43,545 bases of DNA from an uncultured Collinsella sp. GTDB lineage: Bacteria; Actinomycetota; Coriobacteriia; Coriobacteriales; Coriobacteriaceae. The notes beneath the pieces are model-generated. The model searched no databases. It saw nothing but the letters and a program-made list of their open reading frames with translations, and was not told the DNA's origin. Both the position numbers and the translations under genes were made by a program. The DNA lies in assembly GCA_958435545.1 (NCBI GenBank), contig CAUBGU010000004.1:1-43545 (forward strand), given 5' to 3'. Positions 24,679 through 33,326 of this stretch are shown here, in pieces. Position 1 is the first letter of the stretch. Every line of letters starts with the position of its first letter.

Positions 24679-26431
24679 GGTCTAGGTATCCTCTCACGTC
24701 TGCTTCGTAGTCCTGGATAATTTGCGGTCCTGCCGCGCCAAATTCAATTACGGTGTCACCTACCAGGTCAAAGAGCGCCTCGTTGATGGTATCGACGAGC
24801 ATGTCCTCGCTCTGCCCCGATTGCACTACCGCCGATTCCGCCTGTACTGCGTTGTGCTCGAGCAGTGCGCGGAGATAGGCGTTTGCGGCGGGTGCGAGTT
24901 CGTTCGTGGCGTCAGCGGGCGCAGCAGCTGCGAACGCGGGCGTTGGCGCGAGAAGCGGTGCCACGACACCAAACTGTTCGGTGGATATGGTCGGCTCGTC
25001 GGCCTCGTCCTGCCGAATGGGTGCCGCGACCGCCTCGACCGTCGCGTCGGCTACGGGCTCGGCTTCCGGTTGCCCTGAGTCCGCTGCCTCGGCTTCCACA
25101 GGTGCGCCGTCCTCGCGCTCTTCATCGATCAAAAGCGCTTCGCGCGTTTGCGCAGCGGCGCTCCGAATGTGCCCCAGCTGACTCAGATCGATATCGATCT
25201 TGACGGGCTGGTGTGCGGCGTCCCACGAAAGCCATGCCACAATCTCGTCATCGATAATCTTGGCCAGATATTTGGGGACCTTTTCTTCCTTAAGGGGATG
25301 GGCGGGGTCCAGCGCCAGGCGCAGGCGTTGGTCGCAGGCGCGCATCATTTCACCGAGCTTGCTGCTCTTTTGCCTACTACCGTGGATACGCATGCATTCC
25401 CAAAAGCCGTTTTGGCAACGGTAGATATGGATAGGATCCAGGCGATATTCGCAGTCCTCGTGGCGCTCGGGCGCAAAGAATACGGCCGAGGCAAACATGG
25501 TGTAGGGCATGGCCGTCTCCTCCCCAAATAAACTCGCCACGATGCCGGTCTTTCGGTGCGTGTCATAGTAGCGCGCCATGCGGACATACACGGCGCATGC
25601 CACGTGGCGCAGATCGCGGTGGTGGCTGCGGTCGAGCCGCGAGTTACTTAGGTTGTACGTGGAGAGGGCGTTGATGGCGGCCATGAGTCGCTCCTCGCGC
25701 ACCTCATCGGGCGGAAGGGGGAGCGTGGGCTCGGAGGTTTTGCGACGCTTAGGGGTCTGGCCGGACGGTGCCGGTGCCGGTACAAGGTCTCGTGCCGCGC
25801 GCCGCAGCTCGATAAGGGCGTTATCGAACATGACGGTTTTAGAGTCACGAAGCAACTTGGGGTCGAGCCCGTGGAACACGGCGTAATCCTGCAGCCACAC
25901 GCGCGCAAACCGGTCGATGCCGGGCTCGAAGGCGCGATAGACATCCCAAAAAGCCTTGATCTTGTTAAAACCATCGAGCGGATTATCTACGCCAATGCCG
26001 CAAATCAGCTCATAGAGATACAGAAAGGCAAAGGACGTAGACGTTTCCTCGACGGTTCCGCGGCGTACCCGTGCGCGCCAGGTAAAGTACCCGCGCAGCT
26101 GGCGATCGCTCATGGCGTTGTAGGTTGGGAAGTACGACTTGAACGTACCGTTATAGGGGCAATCGTCCTCAAAGTCAGCCATCAGCTGGCCTTGGCGGTA
26201 GAAAAGTTCGGCTTCCGAAAGCCAGCGTCCCGCACCGCCTTTGGGGTCATCCTGCCAGCGCGATATCTCGCGCATCTTGCGGTACTGGTCGGGAAGGAAG
26301 TTCTGCATCTGACGACCGGTTTTGAGAATCGGCTCGTCTGCGTAGACTTCATGTGAGAAACGGGCGGACTGATGGGTCCGGGCCTCGGCCATAATGCGCT
26401 CGATGAGCATCTTGATGTCCTGGTCGGCCAC
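24671..26431 (-). CDS. sngA: TerB_N-domain protein; Shango SngA-type
   Basis: The 586-residue protein starts at a GTG at 26431 preceded by AGGAGAGGAG. Residues about 40-250 match the TerB_N pattern: WLSEAELFYRQGQ, then a PYNGTF segment and the SDRQLRGYFTWR block at 108-119. Residues about 430-475 are Ala/Glu-rich linker, and the C-terminal part has TerB_C-like helices. TerB-family proteins are linked to tellurite resistance and phage inhibition, and SngA of Shango is of this type. It is the first gene of a three-gene operon. A Met-rich extended -10 lies 38 bp upstream. Family is well supported; biochemical role unknown. Confidence 0.82.
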   Translation of the reverse strand: MADQDIKMLIERIMAEARTHQSARFSHEVYADEPILKTGRQMQNFLPDQYRKMREISRWQDDPKGGAGRWLSEAELFYRQGQLMADFEDDCPYNGTFKSYFPTYNAMSDRQLRGYFTWRARVRRGTVEETSTSFAFLYLYELICGIGVDNPLDGFNKIKAFWDVYRAFEPGIDRFARVWLQDYAVFHGLDPKLLRDSKTVMFDNALIELRRAARDLVPAPAPSGQTPKRRKTSEPTLPLPPDEVREERLMAAINALSTYNLSNSRLDRSHHRDLRHVACAVYVRMARYYDTHRKTGIVASLFGEETAMPYTMFASAVFFAPERHEDCEYRLDPIHIYRCQNGFWECMRIHGSRQKSSKLGEMMRACDQRLRLALDPAHPLKEEKVPKYLAKIIDDEIVAWLSWDAAHQPVKIDIDLSQLGHIRSAAAQTREALLIDEEREDGAPVEAEAADSGQPEAEPVADATVEAVAAPIRQDEADEPTISTEQFGVVAPLLAPTPAFAAAAPADATNELAPAANAYLRALLEHNAVQAESAVVQSGQSEDMLVDTINEALFDLVGDTVIEFGAAGPQIIQDYEADVRGYLDHE

Positions 26432-26468
26432 CGCTTCTCCTCTCCTAACGCAGCTTCGGTGACCTCAT

Positions 26469-26477
26469 ATCATAGCA
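26469..26477 (-). promoter_or_regulatory. Extended -10 promoter candidate for the Shango-like operon
   Basis: On the minus strand TGC-TATGAT forms an extended -10 about 38 nt before the GTG start. No good -35 is present, as is usual for extended -10 promoters. Confidence 0.4.
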
Positions 26478-26519
26478 CAGCATCAAACAGGTGTTCGAGA
26501 TACCGCTATGTAGATAGAT

Positions 26520-27236
26520 TTAGAACAGGAGGGCGTAGATGACGGCTATGACAACGGAGGGGAGCATATTGGCCGTGCGGAAGGTCTGGGGACGGATGAG
26601 ATTGACGCCGACGCAGAAGATGAGCATAGAGCCCACGAGCGAAAGGCTGTTGAGGGCTGTTGTGGTCATGATGGGGGAGAGCGCGCCGGCAAACAACGTG
26701 ATCGTCCCCTGGAACACGGCGACGGGCAGGGCGGAGAAAATGCAGCCGCGTCCGAGCGACGCCGTCATGGTGCAGACGATGATGCAGTCCAGCGCTCCCT
26801 TGAGGGCGAGCGTGGACCAGTCGCCGAGCAGGCCGTCCTGGATCGATCCCACAATTGCCATGGCGCCGATACACACGGTGAGTGAAGTCGAGACAAAAGC
26901 GTTGGTGAACTCGTTATCGCCCTCACTGCCAGTCTTGCGCTTGAGCCATTCGCCAAGGTTCTCGATGGCGGCTTCCAAGTTGACGGCCTCGCCGATGAGC
27001 GAGCCGAGGGCGAACGAGACAATGAGCATGGTGGTACCAGTGGTCGCCAGCGCCTTTCCATCGATAAGGAGCATCTTTTGCATGGTGCCGCCAAGGCCGA
27101 TAAACAGGACGCACAGCCCCGATGCTTTCATGAGCGTGTCTTGGATGCGCGGTGTAATGAAGCGGCCGCCCGCTAATCCCAAAAGACCGCCCGCAACTAA
27201 AAGCACAACGTTGATGATTGTTCCCAAGCCCGGCAT
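26520..27236 (-). CDS. DUF554 (YqgA-type) membrane protein
   Basis: The start is the ATG at 27236, with GGGAGGG 3-8 nt upstream; the frame to 27305 lacks a ribosome site. The 238-residue protein has about seven hydrophobic segments. It starts GLGTIINVVLLVAGGLLGL, has GLGGTMQKML near 47-56 and a GALDCIIVCTMTASLGRG stretch near 142-159, typical of DUF554. These are putative transporters of unknown substrate in the cytoplasmic membrane. It is probably transcribed on its own from a promoter at 27306-27334. Confidence 0.88.
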   Translation of the reverse strand: MPGLGTIINVVLLVAGGLLGLAGGRFITPRIQDTLMKASGLCVLFIGLGGTMQKMLLIDGKALATTGTTMLIVSFALGSLIGEAVNLEAAIENLGEWLKRKTGSEGDNEFTNAFVSTSLTVCIGAMAIVGSIQDGLLGDWSTLALKGALDCIIVCTMTASLGRGCIFSALPVAVFQGTITLFAGALSPIMTTTALNSLSLVGSMLIFCVGVNLIRPQTFRTANMLPSVVIAVIYALLF

Positions 27237-27305
27237 GAGCCCTCCCGTATTGATGCCAACATGGCAATCGTAGCAGAGTGGAATGCGAGGTACATCGCGA
27301 CTCAT

Positions 27306-27334
27306 CTAATACGTTATATAAGTGGTATTAGCAA
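27306..27334 (-). promoter_or_regulatory. Promoter candidate for the DUF554 gene
   Basis: On the minus strand TTGCTA (27334-27329), 17 bp, TATTAG (27311-27306). A TGCCA-ACA-TGGCA palindrome (27254-27266) lies between it and the start codon and could be an operator. Confidence 0.45.
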
Positions 27335-27354
27335 CGACGCGCAGCATTTAAGCC

Positions 27355-28785
27355 TCAGGTGGTTGTCGGGACATAGGGATAGTATTCAAAGCGCAGTGTC
27401 ATAAGCCGCTGCGGGAATTCAATAGCCGCGGCGATGATATTGGCATCGCGGGCACGATCAAACCCTTCGAGTTCGATCTGATATGAGACGTCTTGCATAA
27501 TGTCCAGACGTCGCCAGGCTAGGAGTGTGTCGCCATCGAATTCCAAGGTCTTGCCTCCGTCTGGAGCAACGGCGTATAGACGCAGCTTGGCGGTGGTTGC
27601 AGGGTCGACAACCGTGACCTTTTTAATTTCGTTTCGAGTATTCTTGGCGCCCAACAAGGTGAGCAGTGTTGGGGCCACGACCTCGCCCGATGGCAAAAAG
27701 ACGACTTCGATGGATTCAGGAAATGCGATGATGGCCGACTTGCGGACGGGCTGATTGGCGGCGGCAACTTCGATGTTCGCAGCGTCGATGACCTCTGTGT
27801 GGTCGAGCGCGGCAAGCACGCAGCAGTTACCTTCATCGATCTCTTGAGGATCAGCAAGCCCCAGACTGTCCGCGAGCTCGGGATCGTTTGGATCGTTAGC
27901 GGGCTCATTCGGTGCTTCGAGAGAAGCTGGGATGCTGTTTGTCGGCGACGGCGTGTCGCCCGCACCTGCTTCTTTGTCCGCGCTCTCTTCTTGTATGGTT
28001 GCGTTGATGGGTTCGTCGTTTGAGGGGAGCGTCTTGGCGTCAAGCGCGGAGGGAAGAATTCCGATGGCTCCGGATCCGTTCCACTCCATTTCGAGAAGCG
28101 CCGGGTCGGCAAGAATGCGTTGCCTGCTTTGCGCGTGGGCATCGATTTCAATAGGGCCTGTCTCTATCCCTCGTGTAAGGCTGAGTGATCCGGCTGGCTT
28201 CTCGAAATGAGCGTCTGTGTCTTTGGCGCTGACGGCGTAGAACAGCAGGGACGCTTCTCCCGCCGCGATGGCATCGGTGCCGGCTTTGGTCAGCCGCAAC
28301 GATGCCGTGAATGAGAGGGTGGGCTGCGTTTCGTCTGCATTCGCGGCGGCGCAGCCCAGACATATACCGCCTCCTTTCTCAAAAAACGTACCGTCGAAGG
28401 CGACCTTCGCTCCGTTCGCCGAGTCATCGACCGAAGCGATGTCGATGCGCAGCTCTAAATTGCATGGATCGCCATCTGCATCGAGCATAACCGAGCGCCA
28501 CGTGCAGACGGCGCACCCCGCCTGGGAGCCGTTTGCCTTGTTCGAACGATTGATATCCACGACTATCGAGCCGTCCGTATTACGACGAAGGCATCCCGAG
28601 GTTGAGATCGCGGCCTGTGCGATCGAAAAACGCTTGCACGCAATGGCGCTCGACGGATTTGGTGCGGAACTTAGGACTGCTGGTAAGGAGTCTGCCATGA
28701 CGGGAGTCGCCCAAGCGGCGACAGGCGTTCCGGTTGCGAGCGCGCCGCAGAGTGCGACGACGGGCAAAAGGTTCTTCGATGCCAT
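27355..28785 (-). CDS. Large secreted protein of the envelope cluster
   Basis: The 476-residue protein begins with a signal peptide (hydrophobic LLPVVALCGALATG, cleavage likely after AWA near 26). The N-terminal part is cysteine-rich with CAVC and CLGC pairs, which may form disulfides. A Pro/Asp/Asn/Glu/Ser-rich linker spans about 265-310, and a beta-rich C-terminal region ends FEYYPYVPTTT without an anchor. AAGGAG lies 4 nt before the ATG. It is the last gene of a same-strand cluster with an LAQTG-anchored small protein and two other exported proteins. I recognise no named family. A cell-surface or secreted structural role is inferred from context. Confidence 0.78.
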   Translation of the reverse strand: MASKNLLPVVALCGALATGTPVAAWATPVMADSLPAVLSSAPNPSSAIACKRFSIAQAAISTSGCLRRNTDGSIVVDINRSNKANGSQAGCAVCTWRSVMLDADGDPCNLELRIDIASVDDSANGAKVAFDGTFFEKGGGICLGCAAANADETQPTLSFTASLRLTKAGTDAIAAGEASLLFYAVSAKDTDAHFEKPAGSLSLTRGIETGPIEIDAHAQSRQRILADPALLEMEWNGSGAIGILPSALDAKTLPSNDEPINATIQEESADKEAGAGDTPSPTNSIPASLEAPNEPANDPNDPELADSLGLADPQEIDEGNCCVLAALDHTEVIDAANIEVAAANQPVRKSAIIAFPESIEVVFLPSGEVVAPTLLTLLGAKNTRNEIKKVTVVDPATTAKLRLYAVAPDGGKTLEFDGDTLLAWRRLDIMQDVSYQIELEGFDRARDANIIAAAIEFPQRLMTLRFEYYPYVPTTT

Positions 28786-28803
28786 GGGGTCTCCTTAGCT
28801 AAT

Positions 28804-29085
28804 TTAGTGCGGCCTGTCCATGTTTTGTTTCTGGCTGCGTTTGATGTGCAGACCGAGGCCGGCGGTTCCTGCGCCTGCTGCTGTGGCGCCTGCTGCCAAG
28901 AGCCATCGTCTGTCGCCTGTCTGCGCCAACGGTTCCTCGCGGTCGTCGCGGTCGAGCTCCGAGAGGTCGACCGTCACTTGCGTGGCGGCCTGCGCCTGTT
29001 CTTGCTGGGCAAAGGCCATGGCTGGCCCAAACGCTAGGATGCTGACGGCGGCGGCCAGGGCGACGGCCTTATGCCGTGTGCGCAC
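28804..29085 (-). CDS. Small LAQTG-anchored surface protein
   Basis: From the GTG at 29085 (93 residues) the protein has a signal peptide (AVALAAAVSILAFGPAMAFA), a short Gln/Glu/Ala mature part, then LAQTGD, a hydrophobic segment (WLLAAGATAAGAGTAGLGL) and a basic tail. That is a sortase sorting signal with LAQTG in place of LPXTG. The start is uncertain: a TTG at 29115 would add 10 residues and neither has a strong ribosome site, so coupling to the overlapping upstream gene is likely. No sortase gene is in the window. With only about 30 residues outside, it may be a cap, anchor or small pilin-like part. Confidence 0.75.
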   Translation of the reverse strand: MRTRHKAVALAAAVSILAFGPAMAFAQQEQAQAATQVTVDLSELDRDDREEPLAQTGDRRWLLAAGATAAGAGTAGLGLHIKRSQKQNMDRPH

Positions 29086-29668
29086 CGGGCTCGACCGTCC
29101 AGGTGATCGTCGCAACCTGATCGCCTTCGCCGGTTACGCGGAAGATGTCGCGCGTGACGCGGGCAACGTTTCCGCTTGTCTTGAGCTTGATTTTGTCCGT
29201 GCCGCCGGCAATGCCCTGGTAGCCCATGTCGAAGGCTGCATTCTTGGAAAGATCGAGGCCCGTCCCCTGCATTGCGGCGCTGGCGTTCTGGAGCGCGCCG
29301 TCGGGGCCGACCTTAAAGTCGATGGAGTTCTGCGCGGTTCCGGCCTTGGCGTCGGCGGCAATGGTCCAGGTGTTCATGGCGTCGATCTTCATGTTGGTGA
29401 CATGGATGCCGTAGGCCGAATGATTGTCGATGGTGGTCGCGTCTTCTGAGGGGCCCTGAAGCGTGCCGTCGGCCTTGGCGACGAAGGGAATAACCGTCGG
29501 AACTTTGAACTCAACGTTGTCGATCTCGGTCCTGACCATTACCTTCGTGGTTCCAACGCGCCCGGCTGCCATAGCTGGCGTCGGGGCGGCGCTCATTGCG
29601 AGCGCGAGCGCGAGCCCTGTGCCCACGACGAGCGCTCTGACTCCGTTCATGTTCCTGGTGATGTCCAT
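29069..29668 (-). CDS. Secreted surface protein with ATITWTV-type C-terminus
   Basis: The 199-residue protein has a signal peptide ending near AMAAG (about 35) and a beta-rich mature region with VPTVIPFVAKADGTL near 56-70 and a C-terminal ATITWTVEPG. The pattern recalls families of secreted structural proteins in Coriobacteriia and Firmicutes that end in a conserved TWTV strand; I cannot name it. GAAAGGAA precedes the ATG. It overlaps the LAQTG gene by 17 bp. Probably polymerises or decorates the surface together with its neighbours; inference only. Confidence 0.78.
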   Translation of the reverse strand: MDITRNMNGVRALVVGTGLALALAMSAAPTPAMAAGRVGTTKVMVRTEIDNVEFKVPTVIPFVAKADGTLQGPSEDATTIDNHSAYGIHVTNMKIDAMNTWTIAADAKAGTAQNSIDFKVGPDGALQNASAAMQGTGLDLSKNAAFDMGYQGIAGGTDKIKLKTSGNVARVTRDIFRVTGEGDQVATITWTVEPGAHTA

Positions 29669-29757
29669 GGTCGTTCCTTTCTATTCGCCGCGGGCCGTCC
29701 CCGCGATGATTGGACGAATGCTGGTGAATTGCATGCGGTGCCGCGTCGGTCGGAAGG

Positions 29758-30267
29758 CTAGTTCTCGGCTTGCTCAACCCGCACCTTGACACGTGTCGGA
29801 TTGCCGTGGCTGTCGAGGGTCTTGGCATCGAGTGCCTGGATCTCGATGTACGCCTCGCCTTCTTTGATGTCGCCGGCGGGGCACGTTTCGATTGTCTTGC
29901 CGGTCTCGACCACACCGGATTCGTACATGGTCTCGTCGTTTTGGATGACGCGGAATCGCTGGGGAAATTTATTGTCTTGGACGTTTTGCACGTTGACGCG
30001 CAGCTTGCCGTCCTCCTGCAGCTGAGCGACCGGTGCGACCGAAATCGTCATCATGTTGTCGCGGACGATGGCGTCGAGCTCATCTTGGATTTCCTGACGC
30101 GTTTTGCCCTCGGCCGTCGTAACCGAAGCGCCCGCCTCGGGTACGGGCTGCGACTGCCAAGCGTATAGTCCTACGGCGACAAGGGCACAGACGATGGCCA
30201 GGCAGGCAACGATGAGCTTCCTGCGATGCCCCAGGCCTGCAAAGTGGGGTGGCTTCTTCGCGCTCAT
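29758..30267 (-). CDS. Membrane-anchored extracellular protein of the envelope cluster
   Basis: The 169-residue protein has a basic N-terminus, one membrane segment (about 18-37) and an outside domain with MTISVAP and a conserved-looking RFRVIQNDETMYESGVV block. The block resembles Ig-like accessory proteins of Gram-positive surface gene clusters. It overlaps the preceding 98-residue gene by 4 bp (ATGA), so translation is coupled. Probably an assembly or anchoring partner for the secreted proteins downstream. Confidence 0.75.
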   Translation of the reverse strand: MSAKKPPHFAGLGHRRKLIVACLAIVCALVAVGLYAWQSQPVPEAGASVTTAEGKTRQEIQDELDAIVRDNMMTISVAPVAQLQEDGKLRVNVQNVQDNKFPQRFRVIQNDETMYESGVVETGKTIETCPAGDIKEGEAYIEIQALDAKTLDSHGNPTRVKVRVEQAEN

Positions 30268-30560
30268 GCGGCATCCTTGGCGGTATAGATGCGCGCAAAG
30301 GTGGACGGGTCCGCTCCAAAGAGCATGTGAAGCATCAGACGGCGCGAGTAGACGAGCTCGTCGAAGTCGGGAGGGAGCTCGACGTCGTGGATATGCGCGA
30401 TGTGGTGGGCGAGCGCCGAGAACGACTCGGGGTCGCAGATCACATCGGTGGTAACGTGGTAGACCGTCGTATCGGGGAATGCCTCTTCGTCGAAAGGCAG
30501 GAGATGGGGATCGTCGTCGACTTCGATGGCGATGCCGTACTGGGGCCAGTAATATGCCAT
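30264..30560 (-). CDS. 98-residue cytoplasmic protein, first gene of envelope cluster
   Basis: The protein is acidic, with no signal or membrane segment, starting MAYYWPQYGIAIEVDDDPH and rich in His/Asp in the middle (AHHIAHIHD). A good GGGAGG ribosome site precedes the ATG. I recognise no family. It overlaps the next gene by 4 bp and heads the operon, which is unusual for an otherwise exported set; a regulatory or toxin-antitoxin-like role is possible but unsupported. Confidence 0.7.
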   Translation of the reverse strand: MAYYWPQYGIAIEVDDDPHLLPFDEEAFPDTTVYHVTTDVICDPESFSALAHHIAHIHDVELPPDFDELVYSRRLMLHMLFGADPSTFARIYTAKDAA

Positions 30561-30906
30561 GGGAACCTCCCTGCTTCTGGGGCCAAAACTTCTATCGGTT
30601 TTGGCTGTCGACGCCGACCGTATCAGCCGCTACTTGACCAATTTCTGACCAAATGCTTGACGGATTGGCGTCTCCGCAGGTAAAAGGCGGCAAAAAATAC
30701 TCCAACTTTTTTCGAGCGACAATCGCGCGGTCGGCAACGGCGGGGCCATATGTGTCAAAAGCATCGTCTGCCGAGGAAGCCTTGCCGTTCGCCGAATTGC
30801 ACGAACGTAAAAATCGCCAATTATGGAGACGGTCTCGAACACGTCGACGAAACGATGCGGTAACATCTCCCTGCAAACACTGTAGTTAGCTAAAGGGGGA
30901 GTTCGC
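30561..30906. other. Intergenic region between divergent clusters, with TGAC repeats
   Basis: These 346 bases hold no gene I can support. TGACCAA occurs at 30635-30641 and 30646-30652 and a related TGACGGA at 30658-30664, spaced 11 and 12 bp, about one helical turn each. This could be a tandem operator for either divergent operon. An AT-richer patch (30690-30715) follows. No terminator-type stem or clear promoter was found. Confidence 0.4.
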
Positions 30907-32508
30907 GTGTCTGCAACCATTAAACCCTTCACCGACGAGTTCGAAGAGTATGGTCGCGATGAGTCTCGCGCATCGGGCGAGGCCTCGAGCATCTCGTTTC
31001 CGACGACGGAAGACGAGGTCCGCGCCATTTTGGGAAAGCTCCATGCCGAGTGTGTCCCGGTAACGGTTCAGGGCGCCCGAACCGGCCTTGCCGCCGGTGC
31101 CGTGCCCCACGGCGGGCATATCCTCAATACTTCCCGTATGAATCGCTACTTGGGCCTTCGCCGCGATGAACAAGGTCAATTTCTGCTGCGTGTGGAGCCG
31201 GGCGTTGTGCTCTCGGAGCTGCGCAAGCAGCTGAGCAAGAAGGTGCTGCCGATCGCTGGTTGGGACCAGGCATCGCTTGAGGCCTACGAGGAGTTCCAAG
31301 AGGCCCCGGAGCAGTTTTTTCCCACCGATCCCACCGAGGCGTCTGCCTGTCTGGGCGGCATGGCGGCATGCAACGCCTCCGGCGCCCGCAGCTACGCTTA
31401 TGGCCCCATGCGTCCGCATATCACTGGACTCCACGTCGCGCTGGCTGATGGCGATTTGCTTGAGCTTCAGCGCGGCGAGGCTTTTGCCCGGGGCCGCCAC
31501 TTATCGCTCGTGACGGCAGCGGGCCGTACACTCGAGCTCGATCTTCCCGGCTATACCATGCCCAAGACAAAAAATGCCTCGGGCTATTTCGTTGCGGACG
31601 AAATGGACGCCATCGACCTCTTTATCGGCGCTTGTGGCACGCTCGGCGTTATCACCGAGCTCGAGATTGCCCTGCAGGCGGCACCTGCGGTCGTTTGGGG
31701 CGTGAGCTGTTTCTTTGACAGCGAAGACAAGGCCGTGTCCTTCACCGATTCCGTGCGCCCAGTCCTGTCCCATGCGGCTGCCATCGAGTACTTCGATGCT
31801 GGCGCCCTGGATATCCTGCGTCGTCAGCGTGAGCAGTCGACCGCGTTCGCCTCGCTGCCGGCGCTCGACAAAGAGGCCAAGGTCTGTGTCTACGTGGAGC
31901 TCGACTGCGACGACGAAGTTCAGGCGACTGAGGAGCTGTATCACTTGGGGTGGGTACTGGAGCTTGCGGGCGGCAGCGACGATGCGACATGGGTCGCGCG
32001 CACCGAGGTCGATCGCGAGTGCCAGCGGTTCTTCCGCCATGCGGTCCCCGAGAGCGTCAATATGCTTATCGACGAGCGTCGCCGCACGGATCCCACCATC
32101 ACCAAACTGGGTTCGGACATGTCGGTGCCCAATGCACGCCTTGCCGATGTCGTGGCCCTCTATCGCCGCACACTGGCCGAAAGTGGGCTTGAATCTGCTG
32201 CCTGGGGGCACATCGGTAACAACCATCTGCATGTGAACATCCTGCCGCGCGATGCGCAGGACTACCGTCGCGGTGGCGAGCTGTTTGCCCAGTGGGCTGC
32301 GGAGGTAACGGCTATGGGCGGTGCCGTTTCTGCCGAGCACGGCGTCGGCAAGATCAAGGCGGGCTTCTTAGAGACGATGTACGGTCACGAGGCCATGGTC
32401 GAGTCGGCGCGGCTCAAGCTCCAGCTCGATCCCGACGGGCAGCTGGGTCGCGGCAACCTGTTTTCGGAGAAGCTCTTGGATGAGCTCGTCCAGAAAGGGG
32501 GCGCGTGA
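30907..32508 (+). CDS. FAD-linked 2-hydroxyacid oxidase, LctD/GlcD-type
   Basis: The 533-residue flavoprotein starts at a GTG with AAAGGGGGA upstream. The FAD-binding PCMH domain shows VQGARTGLAAGAVP near 58-71, RVEPGVVLSE near 98-107 and PTDPTEASACLGGMAACNASG near 139-159. The C-terminal oxidase domain has WGHIGNNHLHVNI and SAEHGVGKIK. Two electron-transfer flavoprotein genes follow, the second with a ferredoxin domain. That set matches the electron-bifurcating lactate dehydrogenase of Acetobacterium (LctD with LctB and LctC), which oxidises lactate with NAD+ driven by reduced ferredoxin. The gene order here is D-B-C. No lactate permease is adjacent, so glycolate or another 2-hydroxyacid remains possible. 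Confidence 0.87.
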   Translation: MSATIKPFTDEFEEYGRDESRASGEASSISFPTTEDEVRAILGKLHAECVPVTVQGARTGLAAGAVPHGGHILNTSRMNRYLGLRRDEQGQFLLRVEPGVVLSELRKQLSKKVLPIAGWDQASLEAYEEFQEAPEQFFPTDPTEASACLGGMAACNASGARSYAYGPMRPHITGLHVALADGDLLELQRGEAFARGRHLSLVTAAGRTLELDLPGYTMPKTKNASGYFVADEMDAIDLFIGACGTLGVITELEIALQAAPAVVWGVSCFFDSEDKAVSFTDSVRPVLSHAAAIEYFDAGALDILRRQREQSTAFASLPALDKEAKVCVYVELDCDDEVQATEELYHLGWVLELAGGSDDATWVARTEVDRECQRFFRHAVPESVNMLIDERRRTDPTITKLGSDMSVPNARLADVVALYRRTLAESGLESAAWGHIGNNHLHVNILPRDAQDYRRGGELFAQWAAEVTAMGGAVSAEHGVGKIKAGFLETMYGHEAMVESARLKLQLDPDGQLGRGNLFSEKLLDELVQKGGA

Positions 32509-32510
32509 AG

Positions 32511-33326
32511 ATGAGCGATTTCCATATGGTGGTGTGCGTCAAGGCCGTGCCGGGCAGCACCGAGGTCAAGATGGACCCCAAGACCAATACCATCGTGCGC
32601 GATGGCAAGCAGACGGTCATTAATCCCTTTGATGCGAGCGCTTTGGAATGCGCGCTGGCGCTGAAAGACGACTTTATCGGCTTTGGCATGGACGTGCGCG
32701 TAACGGTGGTGTCGATGGGCATCCCCGCGACCGAGTTGCTGCTGCGCGACTGCATCGCTCGAGGTGCCGACGACGCGCTGCTGCTGACCGATCGCGCCTT
32801 TGCGGGTGCCGATACCCTGGCGACCACCTATGCTCTCAAATGCGGCATCGAGGCGCTCGACGAGGACTTCGACCTGCTCATCTGCGGCAAGATGGCGGTG
32901 GATGGCGATACGGCCCAGATTGGCCCCGAGCTTGCCGGTGCCTTTGAGATTCCCTGCGTGACCGACGTGAGCTGCGTGCAAAGCGCGGGCTTTACGACGT
33001 GTGGCTCGCTGGCGCTCGTTCACGGATGCGATGCCGGCGAGGAGACGGTCTATCTTGAGATGCCGTGTGCGATGACGACTGCCAAGGAGATTGGCCAGTT
33101 GCGTATGCCGAGTATTGCCGGTATTCGCGCGGCGGAGGAGGCGGACGTGTGCGTGGTCAGTGCCGCCGACGTGAACGCCGACCCCGCGCGTTGCGGTCTT
33201 GCCGGGTCGCCGACACAGGTCGTGCGCTCGTTTGTGCCCGACCGTGACCAAACGTGCGAGGACGTTGACGGAACGGCGTCCGAGCAGGCGGCAAAACTTG
33301 CCAAGATTATCGAGGGGATGGCATAG
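32511..33326 (+). CDS. Electron transfer flavoprotein beta subunit, LctB-like
   Basis: I take the ATG at 32511 (271 residues), 2 bp after the stop of the preceding gene; a GTG at 32505 overlapping that stop would add two residues. VVCVKAVPGSTEVKMDP at the N-terminus, NPFDASALECALALKD, and the TDRAFAGADTLATTYAL and GKMAVDGDTAQIGPELA blocks are EtfB signatures. In bifurcating complexes this subunit binds NADH-side nucleotide with FAD held between subunits. It is followed with no gap by the ferredoxin-EtfA gene. The strict gene adjacency supports one complex. Confidence 0.92.
   Translation: MSDFHMVVCVKAVPGSTEVKMDPKTNTIVRDGKQTVINPFDASALECALALKDDFIGFGMDVRVTVVSMGIPATELLLRDCIARGADDALLLTDRAFAGADTLATTYALKCGIEALDEDFDLLICGKMAVDGDTAQIGPELAGAFEIPCVTDVSCVQSAGFTTCGSLALVHGCDAGEETVYLEMPCAMTTAKEIGQLRMPSIAGIRAAEEADVCVVSAADVNADPARCGLAGSPTQVVRSFVPDRDQTCEDVDGTASEQAAKLAKIIEGMA

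Noticed and set aside
20814..26431. Complete BREX system
   Set aside because: Only BrxD-like and BrxHI-like genes are present; no PglX, PglZ, BrxC or BrxL on either side.
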